Of a DNA stretch of 64,000 bases, positions 34,215 through 45,995 are shown piece by piece. Source of the DNA: Cristatella mucedo (Eukaryota; Bryozoa; Phylactolaemata; Cristatellidae); the NCBI GenBank assembly GCA_009760855.2, contig WPIO01000002.1, positions 1,037,001-1,101,000 on the forward strand, in the 5' to 3' direction. Every line of letters starts with the position of its first letter. The stretch's first letter is position 1. The position numbers and the translations under genes were made by a program. Under the pieces are notes generated by a model. It was not told where the DNA came from. It ran no database searches and worked only from the letters and a program-made list of their open reading frames with translations.

Positions 34215-34735
34215 TTCTCCATAATAATAATAATAACAATGCACTTGATAAAGCGCCCTCGGAGAACTCAATCTCTTTCTAGGCGCTTTACATTTGCTGC
34301 AAAGGGAAATGCAACTGAATGGTGAGTAATATCATGCTTGATAAACAGCATGAATAACATGGTTAGGGGTGACAGGCACATGGTCAGCATGCAAATGTGG
34401 TTAGTGGCAGCGTGCACAGTGTCAGCACGCATAAGCAAATGAAGGACGGATCACAGGAACCCACTAAATGCTGTCCTAAATAGGTGTATTTTTAAGTTCC
34501 TTTTAAATGTGGTAAAGTCAGGGGATGTTCTGACGCAAGTCGGGAGGGAGTTCCAGGCTTTGGGAGCATACGAACTAAATGTACGGTCTGCAAAGGATTT
34601 GAGGCTTGTACGAGGTATTGTGTATAAAGTGTTGGATTCCGAAAAGCGGGTGGTACGATGCTTGGCCTGGTGGGGGAGTGGATCTGAAAGATGGGCTGGA
34701 GCCAAAGAATGAAGTGCAATCATCTACATTTACTC
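34215..34735 (-). mobile_element. LINE-A copy, inverted
   Basis: Minus copy of the same 3' end; frame 34723-34451 reads LAPAHLSDPLPHQAKHRTTR and KAWNSLPTCVRTSPDF. With 33234-34042 it makes a head-to-head inverted pair about 170 bases apart. Confidence 0.9.
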
Positions 34736-34861
34736 ATTTACAAAGATCTGCATTTATATAAATACAGTCGCTATCTTCTTCTGGAACATCATAAATCTCT
34801 TACGCCCCGAGTTCCGGCCTGAATTTCTAGCGAATGCATTTCCTGTAGAACCACTGGCCCC

Positions 34862-35020
34862 AATAAATATAGTTCACTTGTACAGTGCCTTTAAGAGAAC
34901 TTAATCTCTATTCAGGAGCTTTCCATATGCCACTGAGCTCGAGCCCACGACCTCAGTTTTCGACCTTGTTCGGAGCGAGCACCTTAGCGAGCACCTAGGC
35001 CATTTGGGCCAATCTAGCCC
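34862..35020 (-). mobile_element. SINE-2 (inverted)
   Basis: TAGTTCACTTGTACAGTGCC, AGAGAACTTAATCTCTATTC, GAGCTCGAGCCCACGACCTC. Confidence 0.75.
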
Positions 35021-35289
35021 AATCTCTCATGTTCAGCAATAAAGCTCTCCAAATATGAGTACTTCTGTCTCGTTAGTATGCTGCTACTGTATTGGCGCTG
35101 CCGCTGTCAGTGATTTTATCCCATGAATTCTTAGCCCAAGTTTTAACCTCTTGCAGGCTGGGCTTCAAAAAACGTTCCGCGTTAATTGTCTCTCTTCTAT
35201 TTTCAATGTAACCAGGGGTTTCCTTGCACAAATCGCCCTTAAATGACTTGTTAGCTGCTCACTTTTTCTGCCGTGAACACTAATTTTCC

Positions 35290-35480
35290 AAATTGCGACA
35301 CTTCTTACTGACCTGCACTGGCTCCCCGTCAATCAGCTCATCGACTTTAACGTTGGGTCACCCAAATATACTGTCCTCTCATTCTCTTATTGCTATAACC
35401 AACCTGTGAGAGCTATTACCCAATCAGGCCAGGTAGGCATCGTATCACCTGCTCACTGACACAAGTAACTTAGCTCTTCA
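35290..35480 (+). mobile_element. old LINE-A-like fragment
   Basis: ACTGACCTGCACTGGCTCCC and CAATCAGGCCAGGTAGGCAT match the LINE-A ORF with many changes. Confidence 0.55.
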
Positions 35481-35489
35481 AGTGTAGCT

Positions 35490-36880
35490 AGCGTTTAATC
35501 TATCGTTCTTGCAGCTTTTGACTATCTTTACTAAACAATACGTTAATATGAAAAATCATATATCTGAAGGTATTGTTTAGTCCTTGGTATGACACGCTCG
35601 CTAGTTGCTTCGGCTGCGGCCATGTCATTATTGGTATAAAGTGAAAATCCTTCCGGCAAGCTTCAATTTTGGTCACGAAGTATTCCGTAATAGACAAGCA
35701 TTGCGATCAAACTATTTTATATCCCTTTTGCTGCGGGTTATAACTTTTCGAGAGGCCTGTAATTCAATAACCAACTTATATTGATCGTATCACTCTCTCA
35801 GTCTGGTTGGGCTGACTGTAATATGTTACACAGTCACAGAACTGCACTGGAATATTACAGAACGAATTCCGTAGACAATGCGTTCGGCAAAGAAATGTCA
35901 CAAAATAAATCGCGTGAATTTAAAGAGGCATGTACAGGTCGGCTCACATACAGGTCACGTGTTCTCGTAAGCCGCGACCCTCTGCATTACGATACGGAAG
36001 TAGGAGTTTTCTTATTTGATTGCGTTGTTTTTACCCTACCCGGACCCTGGTGCTATCGGTCTATTCGCCGGCCAGGTGCTACGTGGGGGCATGACGTCAC
36101 TTTCTGTGCTCAATTTGGTGCCTTTTTTTAACGAATACTCGTCGTTGAACTATAAGAGCGCTTTGGAGGGTTTTGCAAGGTCACCAGCTACTGGAGGCGC
36201 GGATGACAAGTCGGCAGACTGCGGAAAGGGGAGGGGCTCATTTTTCGTTTATTGATGCCATGCACCCTCGCTTTGAAAGTCGGCGAATTTTTTAATTTGC
36301 GGAGGCGGCGAGGGGGTTTTTAATAATATAGCCGGTGTGCAGTGCGACGAAACCTTTACAGATAGCGTCTGTAAGTTCGTGAAGCGAGACTTTCGGTGCC
36401 AAAGAAACGCATCTAAAAATATCACCGTAAAATGACGACGGCAGGCTCTTCGGACGGGGCCCTCTTCAAGTTTGCAGCGACCCGGGATTATTAAGGACAC
36501 ACTATTTATTGTTTGCGGATCTGAGACGCCGCCGCGGAACGACGTTGCATTTTTCTTCTCGTTCGAGCATCAGTTTTTTCTTTCACTTTCTTTCCCTGCG
36601 GTCTCTTCCTCTACTTCGGGGATGCCATCATAAACGGCGGCTCCATTAAATTTGAAGCTTCTAATCGTACCGCAGCATATCTAACGCTGGCAGCTCACTC
36701 CATATCATCGCAAAACGCTCAAGGCTTATGGAATGGCTAGGGCCACAGCTCACTGCTTGCCGCTTGACTATCAACCACATTCGATTTCGTTTTAGAAGGG
36801 GCTTCACTATACAAGAATAAGCTCTGAGCTCGCATGCTACACCAATTAAAAGACGGTAGACGCTGTCAAATTCCTCCAAC
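35490..36880. other. intergenic, nothing recognised
   Basis: No repeat copy, domain or RNA gene identified. Confidence 0.4.
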
Positions 36881-36884
36881 CATC

Positions 36885-37190
36885 TGCTTTATATCCAATG
36901 AGAGCCTTCCCAAATTCTTTTATGCAAATCTTGTTTGTCTTGAATGCCACGACTGCCTCATTGCATCATTTTCTCACCGACCTACACTGTCTCTCCATCA
37001 TGTACCCCATCAGTTTTGTCCCGAACAGTCATGCTCCACCATTCTCTTGCTCCAGCCGACCTATAGGAAATTCTTGCTAAACGAGCACTGCATTGTACCA
37101 ACCACTCGTCTGAATCAACTCGTTTAGCTGTGCCTCCAACCAGCTCCAATCCTTTGGAGACTTCGCCTTCTGTTTATTTAGAGAGGTGAG
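36885..37190 (+). mobile_element. old LINE-like fragment
   Basis: CACCGACCTACACTGTCTCTCC and CTCCAATCCTTTGGAGACTT recall LINE-A or LINE-C coding text; heavily decayed. Confidence 0.4.
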
Positions 37191-37479
37191 CAGCCACGAC
37201 TGCACGCTGGTCCTGCTGCACTGCAAGACCTACACGAGGATAATTTTTTCCAACGCTATTTTACCCACGTCCGCTGCTTTCTGTACTTGATTCCACGATG
37301 CATACTATCTATGAGGCTAGCCCGTGGTGATTTACGGTGCTTGCATTTCGACTGTGCAGCAAACGCTGGGATAACGCTTTCGCAGACCCAACTGCTGGTC
37401 GTCAGCTGGGTAAAGACTGGGGGGTAGCTATCGTGAGGAGCCTGTTCCACTGGGCGTGTTGGGCTAGCGAATGGCCAGC

Positions 37480-37620
37480 TAATACTAAATCATAAGACCT
37501 CAAGTCTAAACCCGAAAAAACTAAAATCTAACAAGTAAACCATAAGCCGTAAACCCCAAAACATACAACCATTAAATACTAAACTCAAATCCTAATCCCT
37601 AAGCTATAAAGATAACTGAA
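37480..37620. repeat. degenerate CTAAACC-like short repeats
   Basis: AC-rich stretch with TCTAAACCC, GTAAACC, CGTAAACCCC and AATCCCTAAG. Resembles decayed telomere-type (CCCTAA)n but is too irregular to be sure. Confidence 0.3.
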
Positions 37621-38173
37621 AACGTGTTTCTTTAACGTAAACATTTACATACCCTGGCGACCATGTTGAACAGCATGCAATTAGCACTGTGCCCATAGCA
37701 GATCTGACATTGCTGTGTGAACAAACGACTCTGTACTAGCTGGCATGGCAGACATAATCATGCACCGAAGCTTCGCTGGAAACAGCCACTAGCCACGGAC
37801 AAACGACATGCATATCTCTGAGCCAAGGCGTCTCGGTAGGTCGTGCCTCTCTTGAGGACATTGCCACTGGTGAGAACAAAGCCATGCACTACCATCAAAG
37901 GCCCAGACCTATCGATCCATGCACCACATCGGAGCTACAGCGTTTCAACGACCCCTGTGGGGCCGGGTTTGACACTAGTGAATGCACTTTCGCTCTGAAT
38001 CGTTAAATCGCATCCTGCCCCCACACGGGCCTGCTATTAAGGACCAGCAGTCATTGAGGCTGGAGAAGCATGCTTACGTTTCAAGTGATCGATATACCAC
38101 CATGCCAACGGATAATCCGTAACAGCAGGAGCGTGGTCAGTGAGTCCAACAGAACCGGTTTCCTTTGTTGCAG

Positions 38174-38371
38174 CAGGATTGCTCAGCCGGGCAGTTCAGT
38201 CAGAAGCACCACAGGGACTCCGGCAGTACATACCAGCATGTGCAGCAGCAATACCAGCATGTGCAGTGCCAACAGCTCTCCAGGCCTGCCACATCAAGGG
38301 CCACTAGCAGTCTACCAACCTACCACACTGGTCGAAGGGTAGCCCAACCCCCGCCCCCTCCCCGACCAACT
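38174..38371 (+). CDS. candidate unassigned coding exon
   Basis: 198 bases, 66 codons, phase 0 at both ends, between a strong acceptor (TTTCCTTTGTTGCAG) and donor ACT/GTAAGG. It encodes a Gln/His-rich then Pro-rich segment (GSTYQHVQQQYQHVQCQQL; then PPPPPRPT) that looks like a disordered protein region. I do not recognise the protein. Open frames at 38890-39160 could be a further exon but no junction is convincing. The residue bias could also reflect simple sequence. Confidence 0.3.
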
Positions 38372-38698
38372 GTAAGGACCAGCCTGCAGATAGCATTACA
38401 CTGGCCTGCCTTAGGAATGCAACAGCCTTACAACCACGGTCTGACATCTTGAATGCAAGGGGCAGTGTGGAGGTGGGGGGGGGGTTGGAGGGGCACCATC
38501 AAAACTAATTGAGCCCACTGCCACAGTCAGTGGCTGAGGGGAGCATTTTCAACCACTCCCCCATACAGCTGGGCAGTTACATGGGCCACCCCAAACGACG
38601 AAATTATGTACCGATTCAACTCAATGAGCAAACGCCAAGTTCGTGTCGAGTAAACACTGTGAATTTGCACTAGAATTGTTCATTAATTGCAGGTTTGC

Positions 38699-38745
38699 CA
38701 CTACATGTCATCTTGTGGGTCTTGCCCTCAAGATGACATGTAGTC
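38699..38745. repeat. hairpin with 16-bp arms
   Basis: ACTACATGTCATCTTG and its exact reverse complement around a 13-base spacer; CTTGCCCTCAA occurs in the spacer and again after the right arm. Confidence 0.85.
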
Positions 38746-38749
38746 TTGC

Positions 38750-40230
38750 CCTCAACAGAATTTGTTCGGGTCTTATCCCCCCCCCCCGATGAAAATCCTG
38801 GCTCCACCTGGTCACATGTATACTGCCTGAATTAGCCTGGCCCGGCCCAGGCTCCAAGCTCAGCAAAGAGGTAGCAGGTCACATAAACGTGAGCAGAAAA
38901 AGCCAACCGCCGCGCGAAGAAGCAGTCGATGCAGTCTGGAAATGGATCTATGCAGGTGCCTTCCGGCTTGTTTCAGCTGCACAATGCAGTACAGCAGTTC
39001 TACACCAAGAAAAACGGTATTGCATTAAAAGCACCAGGATCAGCACAAATTGTGTCATACATAAGCACAAAGCTAGCTTACAAGCAGTCAAGAAGTCACC
39101 TCACACAATCGAAAGTGGTACGCCAGGGAATCCTAATTTGGTGTACTTGTCAAACGTAGGAGGCATGGGCCGGTGTCGCACACGATGCCGACGACTTCTT
39201 CTCGATAGCTTTATCCTGCTACTGCCTAGAAGCTGAGCATGCTAGCTGGCTGCTGCAACGTATAAAACGACCGACAGAGCTCGACAACAAACAATTACTA
39301 TGACCGGCCTAGTCCCCAGAGTAAAGAGAAGGGTATTCGCCCGAGCTCCACGGGATGCACGCCGGTAAATATGTTGCAGATAAGCTGGCGCCTAAGGGTA
39401 TGTATAGAGTCTGTACAGTAACAGCAACCTGACCGCGATCTCCGAGGCTAAAAGATGACATAGAACCAATAGGGTAGCGAAGCACCATTAGTAAGAAAGG
39501 CAAGGTATACAGCTACTGGCTTGAATACAGTGAACGGCAGAAAGGCATCAAAAGGTGCAGCTCTTGCTGTATGGGAAGCACACGAGAGGACATTACGAAG
39601 GCCCTGGAATTTCTGGAAGCACAGCTCTACCAGTGGCTGCAGCCCAGCTTCAAAGATTAAATTGCACAAACTACGCACAGCCCTGGAAGGTGGTCGTAGG
39701 AGCTAGGAGGGAGAGCATGCCTGTGCAGATCAAGTGACAAGTCCACAGACCACCATGCATAGGCCAGGAAGAGACCCACACACACGAGCCAGCAAGAGCA
39801 GTCCAGGCACGAAAACCGGCATAAAAAAGGGCCTCCACCAAAAAAAGACCAGCAATCAGGCACCTGATGCAGGAGAGCAGCAGAGCAATACTTGAGCAAC
39901 TCCAGCCTCCCATCAGAATGCATGATCGGCATAAGCCATATTGACTTGATAACACTATCAGATGATCAAAAGAATATATAGGTAGCAATTTCTCACAGAC
40001 CTCATTTGTGCATCCAAGAAAAACGGTCAAGTACCTGCATCAAGGAGATAGCTAAGCATAGATGTGCTACACGTGCAACGCCTAAACCAAGACCTCCGTT
40101 GCCTGTTAACAGAGGATCTTGCTGCCTGTCCCAAACTGCTTCCAATGTAACTAGCAAGCACACAGCAAAGTAGAATGCCATCAAAGAGATAGCCATAAGA
40201 ATATTGGTTCAAGTCATAAGGCAAGCTGCT
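38750..40230. other. intergenic, nothing recognised
   Basis: Several open frames of 60-119 codons on both strands, none with known features. Confidence 0.4.
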
Positions 40231-40806
40231 CAATCTTTTACTGGCCAATACATGCAGAGGGATGTCAGCCAAGGCTCATCTGCTGCTATATAAATTAGGC
40301 TATTGAATCAAAGAACCTATTTTTTCTTACAAAGCTTCCAATTTGCACGGGGTTAGTTATCTTCTGCAGGTAAAATTTGCAAAAAGCCACGCTTTGTTGC
40401 ACACATCTGTAAATTATCTTACGATGGAGGGCACATGTAGCTCTCTCGCCTAACCGAGGCTGCCCCACTATAAGATAGAGCATGAAGATAAGCTGTCAGC
40501 TACATGGATTCCACAAACAGCTACTAAACACAAAATCTCATACAGGGTGAGCCTGGTTGCAATTCTCAAATCTTATGATTGCAGCAAGCAATCATTAACC
40601 TGAATGACAACAGAAACACATGCATAGGATGAGCTATGTCAAAATACACATGGCACAGCAGCTGAACATACACGGCTTGAGAGACTACTAGAGTGCATGC
40701 TAATCGAGACATAAGGCAGAAACTAAGGAAAGTGCCTCAGCTTTGGCACAGGCACAGAACACTTCAAATGATGGCACAGTTACAAGTATCTGCACAATAA
40801 ATGCTT

Positions 40807-40812
40807 TATTTA
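40807..40812 (-). terminator. eIF4B polyadenylation signal
   Basis: AATAAA on the minus strand about 250 bases after the eIF4B stop codon; a second overlapping-type signal follows within 15 bases. Confidence 0.6.
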
Positions 40813-41063
40813 CCACATTCCTCCAAAAATATGCCGAGCTTAGAAAATCTCAGCCACATCGATGCAAAGTCCACCTGCTCAATCACTGAAGGAAGCATTG
40901 CAGTCCTCAGAGCACGATTCATGAATGACCCGACACCCATCGAAATAAATATCCGAGGTGTAGCTACAGGATGTGGATGAGTCACGAAGGAGCAGCAGTG
41001 GTAATAACGCACTTATCGGCAGCAGCCCCATGCCCAGCAGCAGGGCAGGAAGGGGCACGGCCA

Positions 41064-42884
41064 CTAGTCAACCTCCTCACCGCTGCTGTCATCGTGCAGG
41101 CCGGCAAACTTGTTCCTGTCGCTGAAGTCCTTGTCTTTGGCAGGCTCCAGCTTGGGCAAGTCGTCGACTGTTGTCGACAGCGGCTTTGCCCACTTGCCCT
41201 TGGCTGCTGCTGCTCTGCTGTCAGATTCTCCACTGCCTTCGGAGTGCATGCTGACAGCGGCCGGCCTGCCGGCAGTGGGGCCAGACTCGTCGGAGGGCCC
41301 CTCGTCATCCCTGCGCCGCTGAGCTGCCGAGTGCGAGCCGGACGGCCCCCTGCCACGGTCGCTGCCATCAGCTGTACCAGGCGCATCATTCCTCGAGCCG
41401 GAAGCATAGCTGCGCTCACCTCTGTCGAATCCACTGCTGCTGCCGCCGCCGTCGCCTTCCCTGCGGTTGCCAAAGGCACGAGGTCGGGAACCAAACTCCG
41501 ACCTCTCCTTCTCCTCTTGGAGACGCAACTTCTGCTCAACCTCTCTTTCACGGGCAGCTGTGTCGACTGGTTTGGCAGCACCAAAAACCGACGAAGGAGC
41601 AGTCGGCTGACCAGGCTCGGCGGCTTTGGTGCGAGGTTGCAACTGCAGCTTGGGCCGCTCTTTCGGCTCTTCGCGACCATGATCATCATTACCCCGTCGC
41701 GGACCGTCGTCGTAGCCGCGTCGCGGACCGTCGTCGTAGCCGCGTCGCGGACCGTCGTCGTAGCCGCGTCGCGGACCGTCGTCGTAGCCGCGTCGCGGAC
41801 CGTCGTCGTAGCCGCGTCGCGGACCGTCGTCGTAGCCGCGTCTCGGGCCGTCGTCGAAGCCGCGTCTCGGGCCGTCGTCGAAGCCACGTCTCGGGCCGTC
41901 GTCGAAGCCACGTCTTGGGCCGTCGTCGAAGCCACGTCTTGGGCCGTCGTCGAAGCCACGTCGCGGGCCGTCATCGAAGCCACGTCGCGGGCCGTCGTCG
42001 CGCCGGGGACCATCATCGTAACCACGGCGAGGACCGTCGTCACGACGAGGGCCGTCGTCGTAGCCGCCGCGTCTCGGGCCGTCGTCAAAGCCGCGGCGAG
42101 GACCGTCGTCATTCTCACGACGTGGGCCCGCGTTACTTACTGCTCGAGGTTCTGCTCCGTCCCGCCAGCCGGGTCCGTCAGTAGTATCAAACCTCGGGCC
42201 ACTCCGCCCGTCTTCATCATTTCGTCTGAACGAGTCGTTGTACCCACGCGCGCGATCATTCCCCTCGTAGCGTCGTTCGGGCACTGCTGAAGGAGTGGAG
42301 CGCCAATTCGATTCGGTGTCAGCAGGTCGGTCGAAGTTTTCGTCGTCTCTTCTCGGACCGAAACCTCGCCTGTTGCCGTCACGCCCCTCCTCGGAATCAA
42401 CAAGATTTATGCGCAATTTCCTACCCATAAACTCGGAGTCGTCGTAACCCAATGCATCAATAAGATCCTGCTTCGTGGCGAACTGAACGTAGCCAAAACC
42501 GCGAAGCCGACCATTTTCTTTCGGCAGTCGGACATTCGCAACAGTCTGCTTTGAGAAAAATTCGGCCAGATTTTCCTCATCAACTTCGTACGGCAAGTTT
42601 CCAACAAAGGCGGTGAACGGAGGTCTGTCGGATATTTTAGATTCGTCGATCGATACGTCACGACTAGCACGTGGGGCGTTCGGTAAGGGTATACGCGTCG
42701 AAGCTCCTGACCCGACGTCGTCGCTATGGTCTTCTGGCACATCGTCAGCCCAGTCTCTGATATTCTTAGGGACCGTTACATACGAAGTCCCGTCACTGCC
42801 TCCGTGGGCACTGCTTCCCAGGAACTCGGACATTGAAAATGTAGTCCCCTTCTTCCTGCCCTTCTTGCCAGATGGTGCTGCCAT
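41064..42884 (-). CDS. EIF4B: eukaryotic translation initiation factor 4B, single exon
   Basis: 606 residues, no intron. The start at [13 protein letters not shown] is chosen because it matches the family N-terminus; an in-frame ATG 44 codons upstream adds unlike sequence. An RRM at about 90-162 has RNP2 AFVGNLPY and RNP1 LRGFGYVQF. The middle DRYG-type region is 18 DDGPRR units. Then comes the conserved [17 protein letters not shown] segment, a charged coil and an acidic C-terminus (SSGEEVD). eIF4B binds RNA and stimulates the eIF4A helicase during ribosome recruitment; the DRYG region drives self-association in vertebrates. Vertebrate genes have many introns, so the single exon may mean a retrocopy or intron loss. 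The frame is intact. Confidence 0.95.
   Translation of the reverse strand: MAAPSGKKGRKKGTTFSMSEFLGSSAHGGSDGTSYVTVPKNIRDWADDVPEDHSDDVGSGASTRIPLPNAPRASRDVSIDESKISDRPPFTAFVGNLPYEVDEENLAEFFSKQTVANVRLPKENGRLRGFGYVQFATKQDLIDALGYDDSEFMGRKLRINLVDSEEGRDGNRRGFGPRRDDENFDRPADTESNWRSTPSAVPERRYEGNDRARGYNDSFRRNDEDGRSGPRFDTTDGPGWRDGAEPRAVSNAGPRRENDDGPRRGFDDGPRRGGYDDGPRRDDGPRRGYDDGPRRDDGPRRGFDDGPRRGFDDGPRRGFDDGPRRGFDDGPRRGFDDGPRRGFDDGPRRGYDDGPRRGYDDGPRRGYDDGPRRGYDDGPRRGYDDGPRRGYDDGPRRGNDDHGREEPKERPKLQLQPRTKAAEPGQPTAPSSVFGAAKPVDTAAREREVEQKLRLQEEKERSEFGSRPRAFGNRREGDGGGSSSGFDRGERSYASGSRNDAPGTADGSDRGRGPSGSHSAAQRRRDDEGPSDESGPTAGRPAAVSMHSEGSGESDSRAAAAKGKWAKPLSTTVDDLPKLEPAKDKDFSDRNKFAGLHDDSSGEEVD
41685..42115 (-). 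repeat. 24-bp coding minisatellite in eIF4B
   Basis: Eighteen DDGPRR units, mostly the 24-base [16 protein letters not shown] octapeptide. Six GF units are followed by six GY units toward the C-terminus, each block nearly identical at DNA level. The same DNA keeps three other frames open (for example 40971-42290 on plus). Confidence 0.95.
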
Positions 42885-42990
42885 TTTGAAAGCTATGGCG
42901 GCGGTAAAGGATTTCCTGTCACGACGTGGTATGGCGCCGGATTCCGTCGCAGCTGATTGGTTGAAGTTCTCCACTGGGCCTGGGGGTAGA
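42885..42990 (-). promoter_or_regulatory. eIF4B 5' flank with YY1-type site
   Basis: CCGCCGCCATAGC lies about 15 bases before the start codon on the minus strand, a YY1-like word, preceded by CCTTTACC, a possible but unproven 5' TOP start. Confidence 0.3.
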
Positions 42991-43254
42991 CCTTGTGCGT
43001 ACGATCCGTTTTTCAAGCTGAATTACTGCATATAAGATATATTTATTTTATTATAAATTATATGGCACAATATTAAACCAAATAAACTTGGATGATCCTA
43101 CCTCAAAGGTGAGGGGGCTACCAAATGAGATGACATCACGCATAACCACCTGACCCCTACCAAGCTGGCAGCCACCAGCCCAGCCAGCCAATGGCCGTGT
43201 AGTGAGCCCGCGAGAGTGAAAATAAGACCGCGACTGTGGAGATGGTTGAGCTGT

Positions 43255-43745
43255 AATGTAATGTAAATGTATCTCCGTCTGTAACCCCAAAAAGTCATAA
43301 ATACCATGTGGATGTTACGCAGGAGAGTTTTGTATAGCGCACTCACAGCCTAAGCGGCTTTCGGTACGCATTCGGTAGCCAACAGACTTCGTCTCACGCA
43401 ACAAAGAGAAAGTGGGAAGCATAGCAGAGTCAGGAGAGCAGTTGAGGTAGTGAATAGCATGGAAGTAGCAGCTCAGGACCGCTGAAAAGGATGAGCCATA
43501 GTCGGCAGCACGAGAGTAGTTGTCGTTGCGTAAGAATTGTGGAAGCGAGTTCCACAGTCTAGGACCTGCAGAGCTAAAGCTTCTGTCGCCAACGGTCTTT
43601 AAGCGGAGGAATGGGACAGCTAATTTATTGTCCACACAGGACTTGAGGGCGCAAACCGGCTTAAACTGGTGCGGCAGTTCAGCTAGGTACGAAGGAGCCA
43701 AGCCGTGGCGGGCCTTGTGGGTCAGCGTACAATCTTTGCATACAA
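43255..43745 (-). mobile_element. LINE-B 3' copy
   Basis: Minus frame reads LAPSYLAELPHQFKPV, NKLAVPFLRLKTVGDRSFSS and AGPRLWNSLPQFLRND, then a 3' UTR with GTTACAGACGGAGATACATT and a TACAT tail. Confidence 0.85.
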
Positions 43746-43837
43746 TCCAGCCAAAGTACCATACCTACTCCCTGAAATATACATTTCCCATAATTTTTTT
43801 ACACTGCGAGTAGTGACGCGACCGCTTCAACGTGCTT

Positions 43838-43930
43838 TGGCCCAATGGTTAAAGCGCTCGCCCGACAAAGGTCCGGCCTAGGTCGTGGACTTGAGCCCCG
43901 TGGCATGTGCAAATACATGAATTATATTAG
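43838..43930 (+). mobile_element. SINE-2, partial
   Basis: TTTGGCCCAATGGTTAAAGC, GACAAAGGTCCGGCCTAGGT, GGACTTGAGCCCCGTGGCAT. Confidence 0.7.
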
Positions 43931-43974
43931 TAGTAGCATAGCACGAATTTCGAAGCAAAATCTCTGTCTTGGTC

Positions 43975-43977
<3 letters not shown>

Positions 43978-44053
<76 letters not shown>

Positions 44054-44072
44054 TATATATATATGTAATATA

Positions 44073-44150
<78 letters not shown>
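43978..44150. repeat. (TC)n(TA)n microsatellite
   Basis: CT run then a long TA run with a few ATAATA interruptions. Confidence 0.95.
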
Positions 44151-44159
44151 CTGCGACTC

Positions 44160-44920
44160 CCACTAACAAAAGTTACCAGAAACTGGTGCCGGTCTTCCTA
44201 CAAATTTCGTGAATCATTACTATCGAAGAAATCAGGGATATTTTGGAACTGTTTGTGGGTGACGAAGAAAATTGGTTGGCTACTTATAAATTGTTCTTGC
44301 TTTCTTGCTTCTGATTCAGCTTGTTGACGGATTCTCAATAGAATTACTGCTTAAATGCAGCGTACTACTATATATTTTTTAAGCTGAATGAAAAATGTAA
44401 ACTAAAAATAAGCGAACTTCCTACACATCATTGCCACTAAAACATGCCCAACTTGTAGCTGACTAACTTGTTCCCTAGTAGTTAAGACCTAAAAGACAGT
44501 AAAAAATGTCAAAATAATTGCATTGCTGGTATTTTCTTTAGCAGCCCTCCTTTTTAACCAAATCTTAGCGAAGTTTAATTATGGCAGGTGAAACATCATT
44601 AGCTTTTCTTATTTTTGGCGCAGCATAGGCTCGGCGGTATGGAATCCCAGGCTCTATCTGGGAAACGCGAGGACTAAAACATGGTGGTGTACAGAGAGCT
44701 GCTCGGGTTTTTAACTTGAAGAAATCTGAAAAAAGACTTTGTAAATCGATGACATTTCGATTGCCCCCGTGACATTGGCATATCCAGGTGATAACTTGAG
44801 GTAGAATATCTATTACTGCTTCCGGCAACCACAGAAAGCCATCCACCTCAAAACTCAGCCGCTACAGAGGACTGCACGTCTTTTCACCCCCACGTTCAAA
44901 TACTCAACGATAATATACGA
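44160..44920. other. intergenic, nothing recognised
   Basis: No repeat or coding family identified. Confidence 0.4.
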
Positions 44921-44927
44921 GCTGGTT

Positions 44928-45068
44928 TGGTCCAGTGGTTAAGGTGCTCGCCCCGACAAAGGTCTGGCTGAGGTCGCGGGCTCGAGCCCCGCGGCATATG
45001 TGAAGCGCCTGAATGGAGGCTAAGTTCTCTTATGGCGCTATACAAATGAATTATACATTATATTATTA
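44928..45068 (+). mobile_element. SINE-2, well preserved
   Basis: GGTTTGGTCCAGTGGTTAAG, GGGCTCGAGCCCCGCGGC, TGAAGCGCCTGAATGGAGGC, then GCGCTATACAAATGAATTAT. Confidence 0.9.
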
Positions 45069-45479
45069 TACCCAATTTCGTGTGTGATTTTCAATGAGTG
45101 TTTCAAATAATTTTCAAGTACAAACAGCCTTAATTTAAGAGTTTTTCAGCGGTGAGAATCGCAAATTGCTAGAATAGCTTTTGCTCTTGCCAGAGAAGTA
45201 TTTCAGTTTTCATTTACACAGTGAAGTGGTCGTTTTTACTTCTACTTTTGCGTAAATTTTTAAGAAGCAAATAAGTAGTTCTAAATAAGTTCTAAGTTCT
45301 TAAGTAAGTAGTTTAAGTAGTTCTGCAGGCGTGGCACATCTTCTTGGATGGAGTCTAGCTACGAGACCCCAAACCTGCAGGGCAAGTAGAAAACTTCCAG
45401 CCTTCACACTCACTCGGGTGGAGTGGGGGGAGGAGGCGGTGAATAGATATTGGCGGCAGCGCATGTGGCAATCACTCAG

Positions 45480-45995
45480 CGTGTTTTTCCCACTGCACTG
45501 GCTCCCAATCAAGCAGCGCATCGACTTCAAGGTTCCGTCACTCACTTTTAGGTCCATTCATCCTTTAGCTATACCTTGCATGCATGCTCAAATCCTTCGG
45601 AGACCGTACCTTTAGTTTGTATGCTTCCAAAGCCTGGCACTCACTCTCGACTACAAAATCCCCCGATTTGACACTACAGGAGAAGCTAAAAAGCCCCTGT
45701 TTCGCAGAGCATTTGGTGGGTCTTTGCGATTTGTCTTTTATGTGCTTATGCGCGCAGGCACTGTGCATGCTACCACTAAGCATATTTTCCATCATGACAC
45801 TGTGGATGTCACCTCTAACCTCAGTATGCTTGCTTTTTGACATTGCGCATGTTACTTCTAACAATTTTATCATGCTGCCTTTGCTACAGCATATGTAATG
45901 TGCACAGAAGAGACAATGAATTTTTCTCAAAGTTTTTAAGTCTATAAGTCTCACAGTTCTCTAACTGTGCTATACACTTTTATTATTACAATTAC
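45480..45995 (+). mobile_element. LINE-A-like 3' copy
   Basis: LHWLPIKQRIDFKVPSLTFR, then frameshifted tail and a 3' UTR with TGCTTATGCGCGCAGGCACT. Ends in ATTATT-like text at 45990. Confidence 0.7.

Noticed and set aside
40971-42290. 439-codon plus-strand ORF
   Set aside because: Antisense shadow of eIF4B kept open by its repeat array; no family features.
42885-43016. N-terminal extension of eIF4B from an upstream ATG
   Set aside because: The 44 extra residues do not resemble the family and the internal ATG matches the conserved start.
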